Below, one piece after another: positions 34,183 through 43,224 of a DNA stretch of 58,561 nucleotides. The stretch covers positions 1-58,561 of the forward strand of contig JADEXK010000039.1 of NCBI GenBank assembly GCA_015207155.1. The letters run 5' to 3'. This stretch comes from Nostocales cyanobacterium LEGE 11386. Its GTDB lineage: Bacteria > Cyanobacteriota > Cyanobacteriia > Cyanobacteriales > Nostocaceae. How positions within the stretch are numbered: the first letter of the stretch is position 1; each line of letters opens with the position of its first letter. A model generated the notes under the pieces. The model did no database searches. It worked only from the letters and a program-made list of their open reading frames with translations, and was not told the origin of the DNA. Made by a program: the position numbers and the translations under genes.

Positions 34183-34728
34183 ATGTGGAAAAAAATTGTA
34201 TTTATTTTGCTATTGGTATTGAGCATCAGTCTGAGTAATCCAGGTGTAGCGGCTGCGGCTGGATTCAAAAGCTTTGTAGACACTACTGATGGCTATGAGT
34301 TTTTATATCCTAACGGTTGGTTACAAGTTAAAGTTGCCAATGGTCCTGATGTGGTATTCCACGATTTGATTGAAGTATCTGAAAATGTCTCTGTGGTGAT
34401 TAGTCCTGTTCCAGATAACAAAAGTTTGACCGAATTGGGGACACCCACAGAAGTTGGATATAAATTGGGAAAAGCCGCTCTTGCTCCCCCTAATTCCGGT
34501 CGTTCAGCCGAATTAGTCAACGCCCTAGAGCGAGAATCTCAGGGAAAAACATACTACATTTTAGAGTATGAGGTGAAACTTCCCAATCGGGAAGACCGAC
34601 ACAACGTCGCCAGCGTCGCTGTCAGCCGTGGTAAGTTGTTTACTTTTAACGCTTCAATTCCCGAAAGACGTTGGCAGAGAGTTCAAGGAATGATGGAAGA
34701 TGTTGTAAATTCTTTCTCAGTGTATTAA
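34183..34728 (+). CDS. psbP: PsbP-domain protein (CyanoP-type photosystem II protein)
   Basis: A 181-residue thylakoid-lumen protein. It has an N-terminal signal segment (about 1-24, rich in Leu/Ile then AVAAA-type), and a PsbP fold beginning FKSFVDTTDGYEFLYPNGWLQVKV. CyanoP assists photosystem II assembly and repair. The lipobox Cys known from Synechocystis CyanoP is missing here (VAAAAG instead), so this one would be a soluble lumen protein or be anchored by an uncleaved signal. ATG at 34183 is chosen over 34144 because AAAGGA lies 10 bases upstream and the signal peptide then starts correctly. Confidence 0.88.
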   Translation: MWKKIVFILLLVLSISLSNPGVAAAAGFKSFVDTTDGYEFLYPNGWLQVKVANGPDVVFHDLIEVSENVSVVISPVPDNKSLTELGTPTEVGYKLGKAALAPPNSGRSAELVNALERESQGKTYYILEYEVKLPNREDRHNVASVAVSRGKLFTFNASIPERRWQRVQGMMEDVVNSFSVY

Positions 34729-34815
34729 TAGGGGAGTGGGGAATAGGGAATGGGGAGTGAAAAGTGTATGAGAAATTAAGTCTTCCCTATACCCAGTACC
34801 CAATTAGCAAATTTC

Positions 34816-35409
34816 ATGAATATACCTCAATTTGTACTTGCTTCAGCTTCTCCAGCACGCCGCCGCTTGCTGCAAACTGTGGGAATTGAACCGATAGTGA
34901 GACCTAGTGATTTTGATGAATCACAAATTCAACTCAGTGATCCAGCACAGTTAGTGCAAACTCTGGCCCAATGTAAGGCGGAAACTGTAGTACCACAGTT
35001 TGAATCGGCTTTGATTATGGGTTGTGATTCGGTTTTGGCGGTGAATCATGAGATTTATGGTAAACCAGCAGACGCGGCTGAAGCGATCGCTCGTTGGCAA
35101 TTAATGCGAGGTAACTTTGGTGACTTGTATACAGGTCATGTCTTGATTGACCTTGAAAAGAACCGCACTCTAGTCAAGTGTCAGGTGACAAGAGTTTACT
35201 TTGCACAAATGAGCGATCGCACTATTCAAGCTTATGTGGCTACGGGTGAACCCCTCAAGTGTGCTGGTGCTTTCGCTCTTGAAGGTTTTGGTAGTCTATT
35301 TGTGGAAAAAATTGTTGGTTGTCACAGCAACGTGATCGGACTTAGTTTACCTCTGCTGCGGCAGATGCTAGAGGAGTTGGGATACGATGTCACTGATTTC
35401 TGGCAATAG
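34816..35409 (+). CDS. Maf-family nucleotide pyrophosphatase
   Basis: A 197-residue cytoplasmic house-cleaning enzyme that hydrolyses non-canonical or selected nucleotides to monophosphates. The N-terminal motif LASASPARRRLLQ, the acidic GCDSVLAVN, and YGKPADAAEA are the Maf hallmarks. Length is normal. It follows psbP on the same strand by 87 bases and ends 86 bases before the convergent DUF423 gene. Confidence 0.92.
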   Translation: MNIPQFVLASASPARRRLLQTVGIEPIVRPSDFDESQIQLSDPAQLVQTLAQCKAETVVPQFESALIMGCDSVLAVNHEIYGKPADAAEAIARWQLMRGNFGDLYTGHVLIDLEKNRTLVKCQVTRVYFAQMSDRTIQAYVATGEPLKCAGAFALEGFGSLFVEKIVGCHSNVIGLSLPLLRQMLEELGYDVTDFWQ

Positions 35410-35495
35410 TTGATGCTGTGTCAACTAGTTTGCCACATTATGTAATCTCTGCTGTATCAGGGATTGAACCCTAATTAATCCCACGTTCCACCACG

Positions 35496-35876
35496 CTACA
35501 ACTTTAAATTCCCGGCCGCAAAAGCTAAAGCACCCCAAGCAGCAAGAAAAGCCACACCGCCTAGTGGTGTAATTGCACCCAATAATTTCACACCCGTTAA
35601 ACTCAGGGCGTACAAGCTACCTGAGAAAATAGCCATGCCAATGATAAATAGCCAGCCACTGGCTACTAGTATGGGTTGAGGAGACTCGCTGCGACTAATA
35701 AGTATTGCTACCAGCAAAAGTGCTAAAGCATGGTACATTTGGTAACGAGCGCCAGTTTCAAAAATTTCTAGTGATCGCTCACTGATTTTTTCCCGCAAGG
35801 CATGAGAAGCGAAAGCACCTGCGGCAACAGACAAACCGCCTAAAACAGCAGCTACACTAACAAAAATTTGCGCCAT
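35496..35876 (-). CDS. DUF423 (YgdD/TMEM256-like) membrane protein
   Basis: A 126-residue protein with four predicted membrane helices. The N-terminal VLGGLSVAAGAFASHALREKI and GARYQMYHALALL are the family signature. Function is unknown across bacteria. It lies 18 bases downstream of a cyanobacterial membrane protein gene on the same strand. Confidence 0.88.
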   Translation of the reverse strand: MAQIFVSVAAVLGGLSVAAGAFASHALREKISERSLEIFETGARYQMYHALALLLVAILISRSESPQPILVASGWLFIIGMAIFSGSLYALSLTGVKLLGAITPLGGVAFLAAWGALAFAAGNLKL

Positions 35877-35894
35877 TTCTCACTAAGATTGGTC

Positions 35895-36383
35895 TTAGAT
35901 ATCAAAATGATATGATACAGCCCCTTCTTCGGTCACCTGAAAATTCGCATTGAATTCTTTAGCTTTCAAATCTAAATATTGTCTGGCATCGGCTGCTGGT
36001 AATTGAGAATTCATAGCAAAACCTAAAACCGTGACGCGCCCTTGGTTTTCATGTAACATTTGATAAAAAGTAGATTGTAGGCGATCGCTTAGTTGTTGCT
36101 GGAGTGCTTTTTTCTCATACTTGCTTTGACGATACAATCCTAAGCTCATCCAACTGCCCAGCACCATTGTCGGAATGCCAAAAATTATACCATTTCTAGC
36201 AGTAGTATCAAGTAGATAAAGAGCGTCTCTATTTAGATATTCTTTTGCTAAATACTCATTATTTCCTAACGCAATAGGCTTGGTTGCAGATTTTTTCTCA
36301 AGTGCTGCCGAGACTGATAGTGTCAAAAACATGAATCCCAGTGTTAAAAGCCAACCCGCAGCCAATTTTTCAGCAGTCTTCAT
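35895..36383 (-). CDS. Two-helix membrane protein with C-terminal helical domain, paralogue 1
   Basis: A 162-residue protein I do not recognise by function. It has a membrane helix at about 8-28, a second at about 63-82, then a charged C-terminal domain. YQMLHENQGRVTVLGFAMNS and QYLDLKAKEFNANFQV are shared in modified form with the next gene upstream (YQMLRANNGKITVLQLAME, QYLDQKSQEFNASF), so the two are tandem paralogues. The C-terminal half resembles a small winged-helix-like unit. The insert between the helices (about 35-60) is longer here than in the paralogue. Confidence 0.75.
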   Translation of the reverse strand: MKTAEKLAAGWLLTLGFMFLTLSVSAALEKKSATKPIALGNNEYLAKEYLNRDALYLLDTTARNGIIFGIPTMVLGSWMSLGLYRQSKYEKKALQQQLSDRLQSTFYQMLHENQGRVTVLGFAMNSQLPAADARQYLDLKAKEFNANFQVTEEGAVSYHFDI

Positions 36384-36444
36384 AGTTTCACATCAGATTT
36401 TCAACTTTGCTTGCGATTTTAACCTTACTTGTCAAAAGCTTCAA

Positions 36445-36864
36445 TTAAATATGAAATAGGTAACTAATATCACCTTGCTCACTAGGTTCAAAAGAAGCGT
36501 TAAATTCTTGGGATTTCTGATCCAGATATTGTTTGGCTTGTTTTCCCGTTAGCTTTGCTTCCATTGCCAACTGTAAAACAGTAATTTTACCATTATTAGC
36601 TCTGAGCATCTGATAAAAAATAGCATCCAGGCGATCGTTTAACTGTTTTTGATTTCGGCGACGCAATCCCCAAAACATATATCCTCCGCCTGCTGTTAAT
36701 GGCATACCTAAAGCTATTCCCCCCCAAAAAGCACTTTGCGCGCTTTTTTGTTCCGGAGTGTTGTTTTCTGCGTTTAAATCAGATAGTGTACTGAGGCTAA
36801 CCATCAAAAACAAAAATCCTAAAGAAAGCATGAAGCCAGCACAAACTTTTATCATGATTTTCAT
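36445..36864 (-). CDS. Two-helix membrane protein, paralogue 2
   Basis: A 139-residue protein with a membrane helix at about 8-28 and another at about 47-66, and a C-terminal domain homologous to that of its neighbour. Both end in a similar SYxFxI segment (DISYLFHI here, AVSYHFDI there). No known function. It is transcribed toward its paralogue with a 61-base gap. Restriction to cyanobacteria is my guess from unfamiliarity. Confidence 0.72.
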   Translation of the reverse strand: MKIMIKVCAGFMLSLGFLFLMVSLSTLSDLNAENNTPEQKSAQSAFWGGIALGMPLTAGGGYMFWGLRRRNQKQLNDRLDAIFYQMLRANNGKITVLQLAMEAKLTGKQAKQYLDQKSQEFNASFEPSEQGDISYLFHI

Positions 36865-36908
36865 AATTGCGGCAGAGGATATTTAAGTACCTTGCCGCAA
36901 TTTTAACC

Positions 36909-37595
36909 TCATTTGCGTGTAGCTTCCAGTATGCGGGAGAAATAAAAGCGAGTCTTAGTCATGGCCTGGCGTTGCACTGAAAAACCATTGCTTTCTAGGA
37001 TTTTCACCACATCAGCCTCACGGTGCAGATAGGCGCGAGTAGCTTTACTCGGCCCAGGAAAGAAACTGCCAATTTTCTTGAGTATACTGAGAGCGCAGGT
37101 CTTGGGTGCAAAACTGATAATTATCCGTGACTGTGCCAAAGAACATAAATGAGAAATCATCTCGTCAGCTTTTTCCTGGGGATAATGAATCAGCACATCC
37201 AAGCAAATCACGGTGTGGTGGCTACCACTTAAGGATTCCAAATCCTGCACGGCAAAAGTGGGATTTTCAGAATTTCCCAAAGTTTCTAAAGCTATGTCTT
37301 TGGCTTCTGCCACCATTTTGTCAGAAATATCGCTGGCATAGACCTTGGCTGCTGCTGCGGCTAAGGGAATACTGAGACTACCCACACCACAACCAGCATC
37401 ACAAATGGAGAGTTCTGCTAAATTAGCATCATCTTTCAACCAGCCAATAACTGTATCTACAGTTTGTTGATGTCCGTTGCGGATATCTAGCTGGACTTTG
37501 TTAACTTCGCCATCCCCATAAATTCGCTGCCATCGGTCGAAACCTATGGAATTAAAATACTCGCGAACAATCGTTTTATCGTCAGCTACGTTCAT
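36909..37595 (-). CDS. chlM: Magnesium protoporphyrin IX methyltransferase ChlM
   Basis: A 228-residue enzyme that transfers a methyl group from S-adenosylmethionine to the 13-propionate of Mg-protoporphyrin IX in chlorophyll synthesis. The SAM site is SICDAGCGVGSLSIPLA at about residue 61-77; FNSIGFDRWQRIYGD near the N-terminus and FAPKTCALSILKKIGSFFPG are typical for BchM/ChlM. ATG at 37595 (MNVADDK) is chosen because the 17 preceding residues of the longer frame are not part of the family. It is the first gene in a minus-strand run but no function links it to the downstream membrane paralogues. Confidence 0.93.
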   Translation of the reverse strand: MNVADDKTIVREYFNSIGFDRWQRIYGDGEVNKVQLDIRNGHQQTVDTVIGWLKDDANLAELSICDAGCGVGSLSIPLAAAAAKVYASDISDKMVAEAKDIALETLGNSENPTFAVQDLESLSGSHHTVICLDVLIHYPQEKADEMISHLCSLAQSRIIISFAPKTCALSILKKIGSFFPGPSKATRAYLHREADVVKILESNGFSVQRQAMTKTRFYFSRILEATRK

Positions 37596-38071
37596 AAAGT
37601 TAAATTTTTCAGGGTTCCCAATGCTTAAAATTATCATTAATAGCAACCATTAAGAATACTCTGGCAGATTTTTTTCGGATATTTTTTGCTGGCTCAAGCT
37701 ATACAAACTAATGATAGAGAATACTTAATTTATCTTGTTTTTTAGCTATTTAGAGGATGATACTCTTGATTTTTAAGTTTTTAATTTCAATTAATTACTG
37801 CACTGCAAACTACTGAGTAATACATGGTTACTTTATATCTAAACCGAAATTTCTAACTTACCTTTCTGACTAGCCTGAAGCTCCTTTAATTTTAGTTTTG
37901 CCCTTTTCGCTTTCTGATTAAGATAGAATCATAAAATGTACCAATAGCCTTTAAAGATATTCAAGTTTAAGCTTTGGTAATTGCTAAGAATTTAGCAAAA
38001 TTTTGTATTCTAGATTACATATATTATAACAATACATACTTGCTTTGTTCATTTAGCTTTCTTTACCAACA
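37596..38071. other. Divergent promoter region of chlM and the antiporter
   Basis: No gene and no strong inverted repeat is seen in these 476 AT-rich bases, which must hold the promoters of both flanking genes. Confidence 0.4.
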
Positions 38072-40153
38072 ATGGCATCAAACTTACTAACTGACAGTCC
38101 TATTATTGCATTTACAATTCTCCTGACAGTAATCTTTACTGTACCTCCTATATTTGAGCGGCTGCGAATACCTGGATTAGTCGGTTTGCTGGTAGCTGGT
38201 GTGGTGCTTGGGCAAAATGGGTTAAAGCTTTTAGACTCTAACTCTGAAACTGTCAGACTACTCTCAGATATTGGCAAAGTTTATTTAATGTTTGTAGCAG
38301 GTCTAGAAATTGACCTAGGACAGTTCCGTAAAACTAAGAATCGCTCAATTGGGTTCGGTACTTTAACATTCTTAGTTCCCTTAATTACTGGTATTCTTGT
38401 CGGGCAGTTATTTAATTTTGGTTGGAATACTTCCGTTTTAATTGGTTCTTTACTAGCCTCACATACTCTCCTGGCATATCCTATTGTCAGCCGTCTGGGA
38501 GTTGTGATGAACGAAGCTGTAACAGTTACGGTTGGTGCCACAATTTTTACTGACACAGGTGCTTTGTTAGTCTTAGCAATTTGTGTGGGTATTCATGCCG
38601 GGGAATTCTCTGCTCTGAGTTTAGTAACTTTGTTGGGTGGATTAGCAATTTACTCTGTTGGTGTGTTATTTGGCTTTGACTGGGCAGGTAAAGAATTTTT
38701 TCGACGTTCTGGTGATGAACAAAGTAACCAATTTTTATTCATATTATTAGCATTATTTTTAGCATCTGTAGGAGCGCAGATAGTTGGAGTCGAAAAAATT
38801 GTTGGAGCATTTTTAGCAGGTTTGGCAGTCAACGATGTTCTGGGGCGTAGTCCAGTCAAAGAAAAAATTGAATTTATTGGTAGTGTTTTATTTATCCCTT
38901 GTTTTTTTGTAGACATGGGACTGTTAATTAATATTCCTGCATTTATCAAAACCCTCAGTTCAATTTGGCTAACTGTCGTAATTGTAGTAGCTTTGATTAG
39001 CAGCAAATTTATCGCGGCATTTTTAGCAAAACTCCTATACCGCTACAATATGGCGGAAATGCTGACGATGTGGTCATTATCACTACCACAAGTAGCAGCC
39101 ACTCTAGCAGCATCATTGGTCGCCTATCAAACTGTAAATTCTGCTGGTGAAAGGCTAATCAATGAAGGTGTCTTAAACAGTGTGATTGTGCTCATGTTAG
39201 TGACTTCAATTGTGGGGCCATTAATTACAGCCCGATTTGCTGCATTATTACAGCTTCCCCAAACAGATTTTGAAACAGAAAATCTTTCAACTTGGTGGGA
39301 AAGTTCTGAGGGTCAGCCATTAGAGCAAATCCACCATCCATTCACTGTAGTAGTACCAATATATAACCCGCAAACCCAGCGCTATCTGATAGAAATAGCA
39401 GCACTAATAGCTCACCATGAATCTGGAAAAATTGTGCCATTAGCTATTACTAAAGCCCATATTCATATGGACGATCCACAATTAATAACAGCACTTGAGC
39501 AAAGTCAACAAAGATTAAAGTTAGCAAAAGAAATAAGTCAAGAATTTGATGTAGAAGTGTCAACGGCAATTCGGATTGATGATGATATAGCTTTGGCAAT
39601 TAGTCGCGCCAGCCGAGAACAAAATGCCAGTTTAGTAGTAATGGGTTGGTCGCGCACAACAGGCTTGCGTGCCCGTTTATTTGGTAATGTAATTGATAGT
39701 GTTTTTTGGTCTTCTCATTGTCCAGTAGCAGTAACACGTCTGGTAAGTAGTCCTACCACAATCAAAAGAATTCTTGTACCAATTGGAGATTTAAGACCAC
39801 AAACTATCAGCGCTTGGCGATTTGCCCAAATGTTGGCTGATGTTAATCAGGCAGAAGTAGTATTATTGCATGTATCGGATCGCAACACTCCTGCTAATCT
39901 GGTAGAGCAATTTACTCATCAATTGTCTGATATTGTTTCTAAAAGTCATTTACAAGTAAGTCCACATATCCAAATAATTACAGACGATGATGTTGCTAAA
40001 GTCATTATTCGGGAAGCTCAGGCATTTGATTTAGCAGTGTTACGTTCTGTCCGTTATCGCACAACAGGCGGATTAGCTGTCAGCCAAGTAACAACGCAGG
40101 TAATTGCAGAGTTAACATGCTCTATTGTCTTGTTGGGAGAAGCTCATCTTTAA
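38072..40153 (+). CDS. CPA2-family Na+/H+ antiporter with C-terminal universal-stress domains
   Basis: A 693-residue protein. The N-terminal about 400 residues form 11-13 membrane helices of the cation:proton antiporter-2 family; FVAGLEIDLGQFR and GATIFTDTGALLVLAI contain the helix segments expected for ion binding. The C-terminal about 270 residues are cytoplasmic and form two UspA-like repeats (ASLVVMGWSRTTGLRARLFG in the first, AVLRSVRYRTTGGLA in the second), which may bind nucleotides and gate transport. Such proteins contribute to sodium and pH homeostasis. It stands alone on the plus strand. Confidence 0.88.
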   Translation: MASNLLTDSPIIAFTILLTVIFTVPPIFERLRIPGLVGLLVAGVVLGQNGLKLLDSNSETVRLLSDIGKVYLMFVAGLEIDLGQFRKTKNRSIGFGTLTFLVPLITGILVGQLFNFGWNTSVLIGSLLASHTLLAYPIVSRLGVVMNEAVTVTVGATIFTDTGALLVLAICVGIHAGEFSALSLVTLLGGLAIYSVGVLFGFDWAGKEFFRRSGDEQSNQFLFILLALFLASVGAQIVGVEKIVGAFLAGLAVNDVLGRSPVKEKIEFIGSVLFIPCFFVDMGLLINIPAFIKTLSSIWLTVVIVVALISSKFIAAFLAKLLYRYNMAEMLTMWSLSLPQVAATLAASLVAYQTVNSAGERLINEGVLNSVIVLMLVTSIVGPLITARFAALLQLPQTDFETENLSTWWESSEGQPLEQIHHPFTVVVPIYNPQTQRYLIEIAALIAHHESGKIVPLAITKAHIHMDDPQLITALEQSQQRLKLAKEISQEFDVEVSTAIRIDDDIALAISRASREQNASLVVMGWSRTTGLRARLFGNVIDSVFWSSHCPVAVTRLVSSPTTIKRILVPIGDLRPQTISAWRFAQMLADVNQAEVVLLHVSDRNTPANLVEQFTHQLSDIVSKSHLQVSPHIQIITDDDVAKVIIREAQAFDLAVLRSVRYRTTGGLAVSQVTTQVIAELTCSIVLLGEAHL

Positions 40154-40315
40154 AAGTGCTTCCTTCCTGAGTGCTGAGTATTAAGAACTACCATAGGTTT
40201 CTGTGATGGTGCCAATAAACTTTCGATGTAGACAGCACCATTTAATGGCAAACTTTTGGGTAAAAGTGAAATTTTCAGAGGTGAATTGGTTGTTACAGGA
40301 TTGATGACGCAGAAT

Positions 40316-41476
40316 TTAGCCAAATAATCGCTGCCAAGTTAACTGTTTTGTACCTTCATCCCAATGCCAGCGTAATAAATTGGTGCATTGACTGGCAATA
40401 ATTCCCGGTAAATTAATCGCTTGTCTAGGTGCATTGGTAGCTAAAGTGATGGCACTTTCTACGTCACAAATTCCCCACTTTACTAAATTTTGTACTCCCA
40501 CCAATAAGGGTAAAGTCGTACCTGATAAGGTGCCATCTGGTAATCGTGCGGTGCCATTTTTAACTTCAATTTGCCGACTGTCCCAAGGGTAAACCCCATC
40601 GGGTAGCCCTAGGGGTGCGAGGGCATCGCTCACCAGAAACAGCCCTTGTGTCTGATTGCTAACGCGGAGTAGAATTTGTAGCATTGTGGGCGCAACGTGT
40701 TCCCCGTCAGCAATCAAACCACACATCACATGAGGATGGGTAATTGCTGCCCCTAATAGCCCTGGTTCGCGGTGATGTAATGGGGGCATGGCGTTAAAAG
40801 CATGAGTTACCATTGTTGCACCTAGTTCAAAAGCACGTTGTGCTTGCGCTGTTGTTGCCTGAGAATGCCCTAAACTCACGGTAATGCCCAAAGAACGCAA
40901 ATATGGAATTACTTTGTCAGTGGGGTCTAACTCTGGAGCTAAGGTAATAACTTTGATAATCTGGGCATAATCACCCAAAACTATGTTTACGTTGTCGATT
41001 GTGAGGGGTAATAAGTACTCGGCTGGGTGAGCGCCGCGCTTTTGGTAATTCAAAAATGGCCCTTCTAGATGTACTCCCAGGATTTTGCTACCGGCTGTTT
41101 GATTAGCTAGAAAATCAGCAATTACGGCAAGCGATCGCTGGATATTTTCTACTGAAGTAGTAACAATAGTTGGTAAAAAGCCATCAACTCCGACATTCCA
41201 TAAAAATTGCGATATTTTTGCCAGTAGATGAGCATTTTCAGGTTGCAAATCGGGGAATGCTAATCCTAAAGCTCCGTTAATCTGCAAATCAACTCCACCC
41301 AAGGAAATCCAGCCACCAGCTACATCTAGAAGGGGTGCATAACCCTTGGATAGCATAGTCATGGGCGAGATTTGCTCAACTATACCTTCATGGTTAACTG
41401 AGAGCCTCTGCAAATCTTGATAACCAGGTACTCGCGCATTGATGATATCTACGGGGTTTTGTGTTGCTTTGATCAT
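40316..41476 (-). CDS. nagA: N-acetylglucosamine-6-phosphate deacetylase
   Basis: A 386-residue amidohydrolase that deacetylates GlcNAc-6-phosphate during amino-sugar recycling. GGVDLQINGALGLAF near the start, HLEGPFLNYQKRGAHP (metal-binding Glu), VSLGHSQA and THAFNAMPPLHHREPG (His ligands), and LVSDALAPLG (catalytic Asp) are all present. Length is normal. No nagB or transporter is adjacent, so it probably handles peptidoglycan sugars. Confidence 0.92.
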   Translation of the reverse strand: MIKATQNPVDIINARVPGYQDLQRLSVNHEGIVEQISPMTMLSKGYAPLLDVAGGWISLGGVDLQINGALGLAFPDLQPENAHLLAKISQFLWNVGVDGFLPTIVTTSVENIQRSLAVIADFLANQTAGSKILGVHLEGPFLNYQKRGAHPAEYLLPLTIDNVNIVLGDYAQIIKVITLAPELDPTDKVIPYLRSLGITVSLGHSQATTAQAQRAFELGATMVTHAFNAMPPLHHREPGLLGAAITHPHVMCGLIADGEHVAPTMLQILLRVSNQTQGLFLVSDALAPLGLPDGVYPWDSRQIEVKNGTARLPDGTLSGTTLPLLVGVQNLVKWGICDVESAITLATNAPRQAINLPGIIASQCTNLLRWHWDEGTKQLTWQRLFG

Positions 41477-41788
41477 GACATTAGTTAGAAAATTAAGTAT
41501 AGCCGTAGTAGTCTGTCAATAAATCATGGAGGGATAAAGGAACGAACCACAAAGGGCACAAAGAGCGCGTTCGCGTCAGCGTCTCGCAGAGAAGAAAGAG
41601 GAAAAAACAAGAATCAAAAATTGATTTATCCACCAAAATTACTTTGACAGACTAGTAGTCACATAGGTGAGAACAGTGTTAATTGCTTAGAGTAATGAAG
41701 CAACTAGTTTTATACTCAGCACTCAGCACTCAGCACTTTGCTATAAATCTGACGGCAATTCACCCAAAATCTAAAATCCCAAATTAAT
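41477..41788. other. Divergent spacer nagA/purE with small repeats
   Basis: This 312-base stretch holds dispersed repeat material (an ACCACAAAGGGCACAAAGAG segment and a GCGTTCGCGTCAGCGTCTCGC piece near 41567) and three tandem CTCAGCA heptamers near 41715. No gene is seen. Confidence 0.5.
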
Positions 41789-42313
41789 ATGGCTCCCCTT
41801 ATCGGTATTATCATGGGCAGCGATTCAGACTTGCCCACCATGAAAGACGCGATCGCAGTTTGTCAAGAGTTTGGCGTAGAAAGTGAAGTAGCGATCGTTT
41901 CTGCCCATCGTACTCCAGAACGTATGGTGCAATATGCCCAACAAGCTCACCAACGCGGTATTAAAGTGATTATCGCTGGTGCGGGTGGTGCAGCACATCT
42001 TCCCGGAATGGTAGCATCTTTAACTCCACTTCCTGTCATCGGTGTTCCCGTAGCTACCCGCAACTTACAAGGAATTGATTCTTTGTATTCAATTGTACAG
42101 ATGCCAGGAGGTATCCCAGTGGCCACAGTTGCAATCGGTAACGCCAAGAATGCTGGGCTTTTGGCGGTGCAAATTCTGGCGACTCAGCAACCAGAATTAC
42201 TAGAAAAAGTGCAACAATACCGTCAAAGTCTATCTAAATCGGTAATCGCAAAGCAAGCAAAACTAGAACAACTTGGCTATGAGAAATATTTACAACAAGA
42301 AGGTGACAGATGA
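41789..42313 (+). CDS. purE: N5-carboxyaminoimidazole ribonucleotide mutase PurE
   Basis: A 174-residue class I PurE, which moves the carboxylate of N5-CAIR to C4 in purine synthesis. The N-terminal GIIMGSDSDLPTMKDA, SAHRTPERM with the conserved His, and GAGGAAHLPGMVASLTPLPV are diagnostic. Length matches the bacterial enzyme. purK is not adjacent. Confidence 0.95.
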   Translation: MAPLIGIIMGSDSDLPTMKDAIAVCQEFGVESEVAIVSAHRTPERMVQYAQQAHQRGIKVIIAGAGGAAHLPGMVASLTPLPVIGVPVATRNLQGIDSLYSIVQMPGGIPVATVAIGNAKNAGLLAVQILATQQPELLEKVQQYRQSLSKSVIAKQAKLEQLGYEKYLQQEGDR

Positions 42314-43224
42314 TAGGCTTCACCGTGAGCGTGAGCGTCAGCGTTCGACTGAGCGCTCACGCCGAAGTCCAAACAGTGACAGGTGACAGATAAGAAGGAA
42401 GGTAATGGTGTAGATAGTTTTTTCAGCTATCAAATAACAGTTCCTGGATGTTAATCAGAACCAACTAGCCGTACATCTAAAACTGACGAAAATGTGTTTC
42501 CTTGAGACTTTTCACTCAGTACTCAGGAAGGAAGCACTCAAGAAGCACTTTTCAGTCAGGATAAACTGTATTTGGCGATTTTTGCCGTTTTTGCTAGCAG
42601 TAAGTCAATATTAAACATTGACTTGGAAGTAACAATTAATTCACCTTTTTTATATAAATTTAATAAACTTCTTGACTTTTCTATCCTGAAATCAGAAAAT
42701 GCTGACACTGTAAAGAATTCAGTTAGTTGCTGTCAATACTTTAAGCCTACTAAAACAGTCAAAAAAATAAAATTGTATCCAATAATACAGAATTACATCC
42801 TGTGTAAATAGAGAATCAGTCAAATTTATGCGCGATTCTACCAAGGTTTGTCGATGATATCACCGTCATGATGCTAGTTTTTGGTAGCTCATAGTAGTAA
42901 AGTTGCAGTATTTTTAGCAACTCTATAGTGTGAGATTCACGTAAATATTGACAATTTTGGGCATTTGTCGTCCCAAAGCATGATTATTTCCCAATTAAAG
43001 TTGAAGTAAAGGAGATTTGATTATTTCAGAAACTACAAAATGATTTCTTAAAAATATCCTCAAAATGTTTACAAATGTACCAATAGTTTCCTAAACTCCT
43101 ATTTGGGTTATTTAAATTTCAGCTTGGTAAACCAATGGTCTAAATGACTAATATCAAAAACCATTGGTTAGAATTTGGGCGTTAGTTTTTTGGCTGAACT
43201 TGTTTTTCTATTCAAGGTTGGAGG
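42314..43224. other. Long gene-free stretch before amt
   Basis: These 911 bases hold GTGAGCG heptamer-like repeats and an inverted GAGCG/CGCTC pair near 42330-42365, a direct repeat of AGGTGACAGAT around it, and AT-rich DNA. TGTT-N8-TACC at 43066-43081 is one base off the NtcA consensus GTA-N8-TAC. A 79-codon frame at 42572-42811 begins with TTG and has no family features, so I do not call it. Confidence 0.45.

Noticed and set aside
35450..35467. tRNA-like T-arm (GGGTTCAATCCC on the minus strand)
   Set aside because: Only the T-arm can be seen; anticodon and D arms and acceptor pairing are missing in the 86 bases available between maf and DUF423. It may be chance or a remnant.
42572..42811. 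79-codon plus-strand frame before amt
   Set aside because: TTG start without ribosome-binding site, Lys/Asn/Ile composition of AT-rich spacer, no recognisable features.
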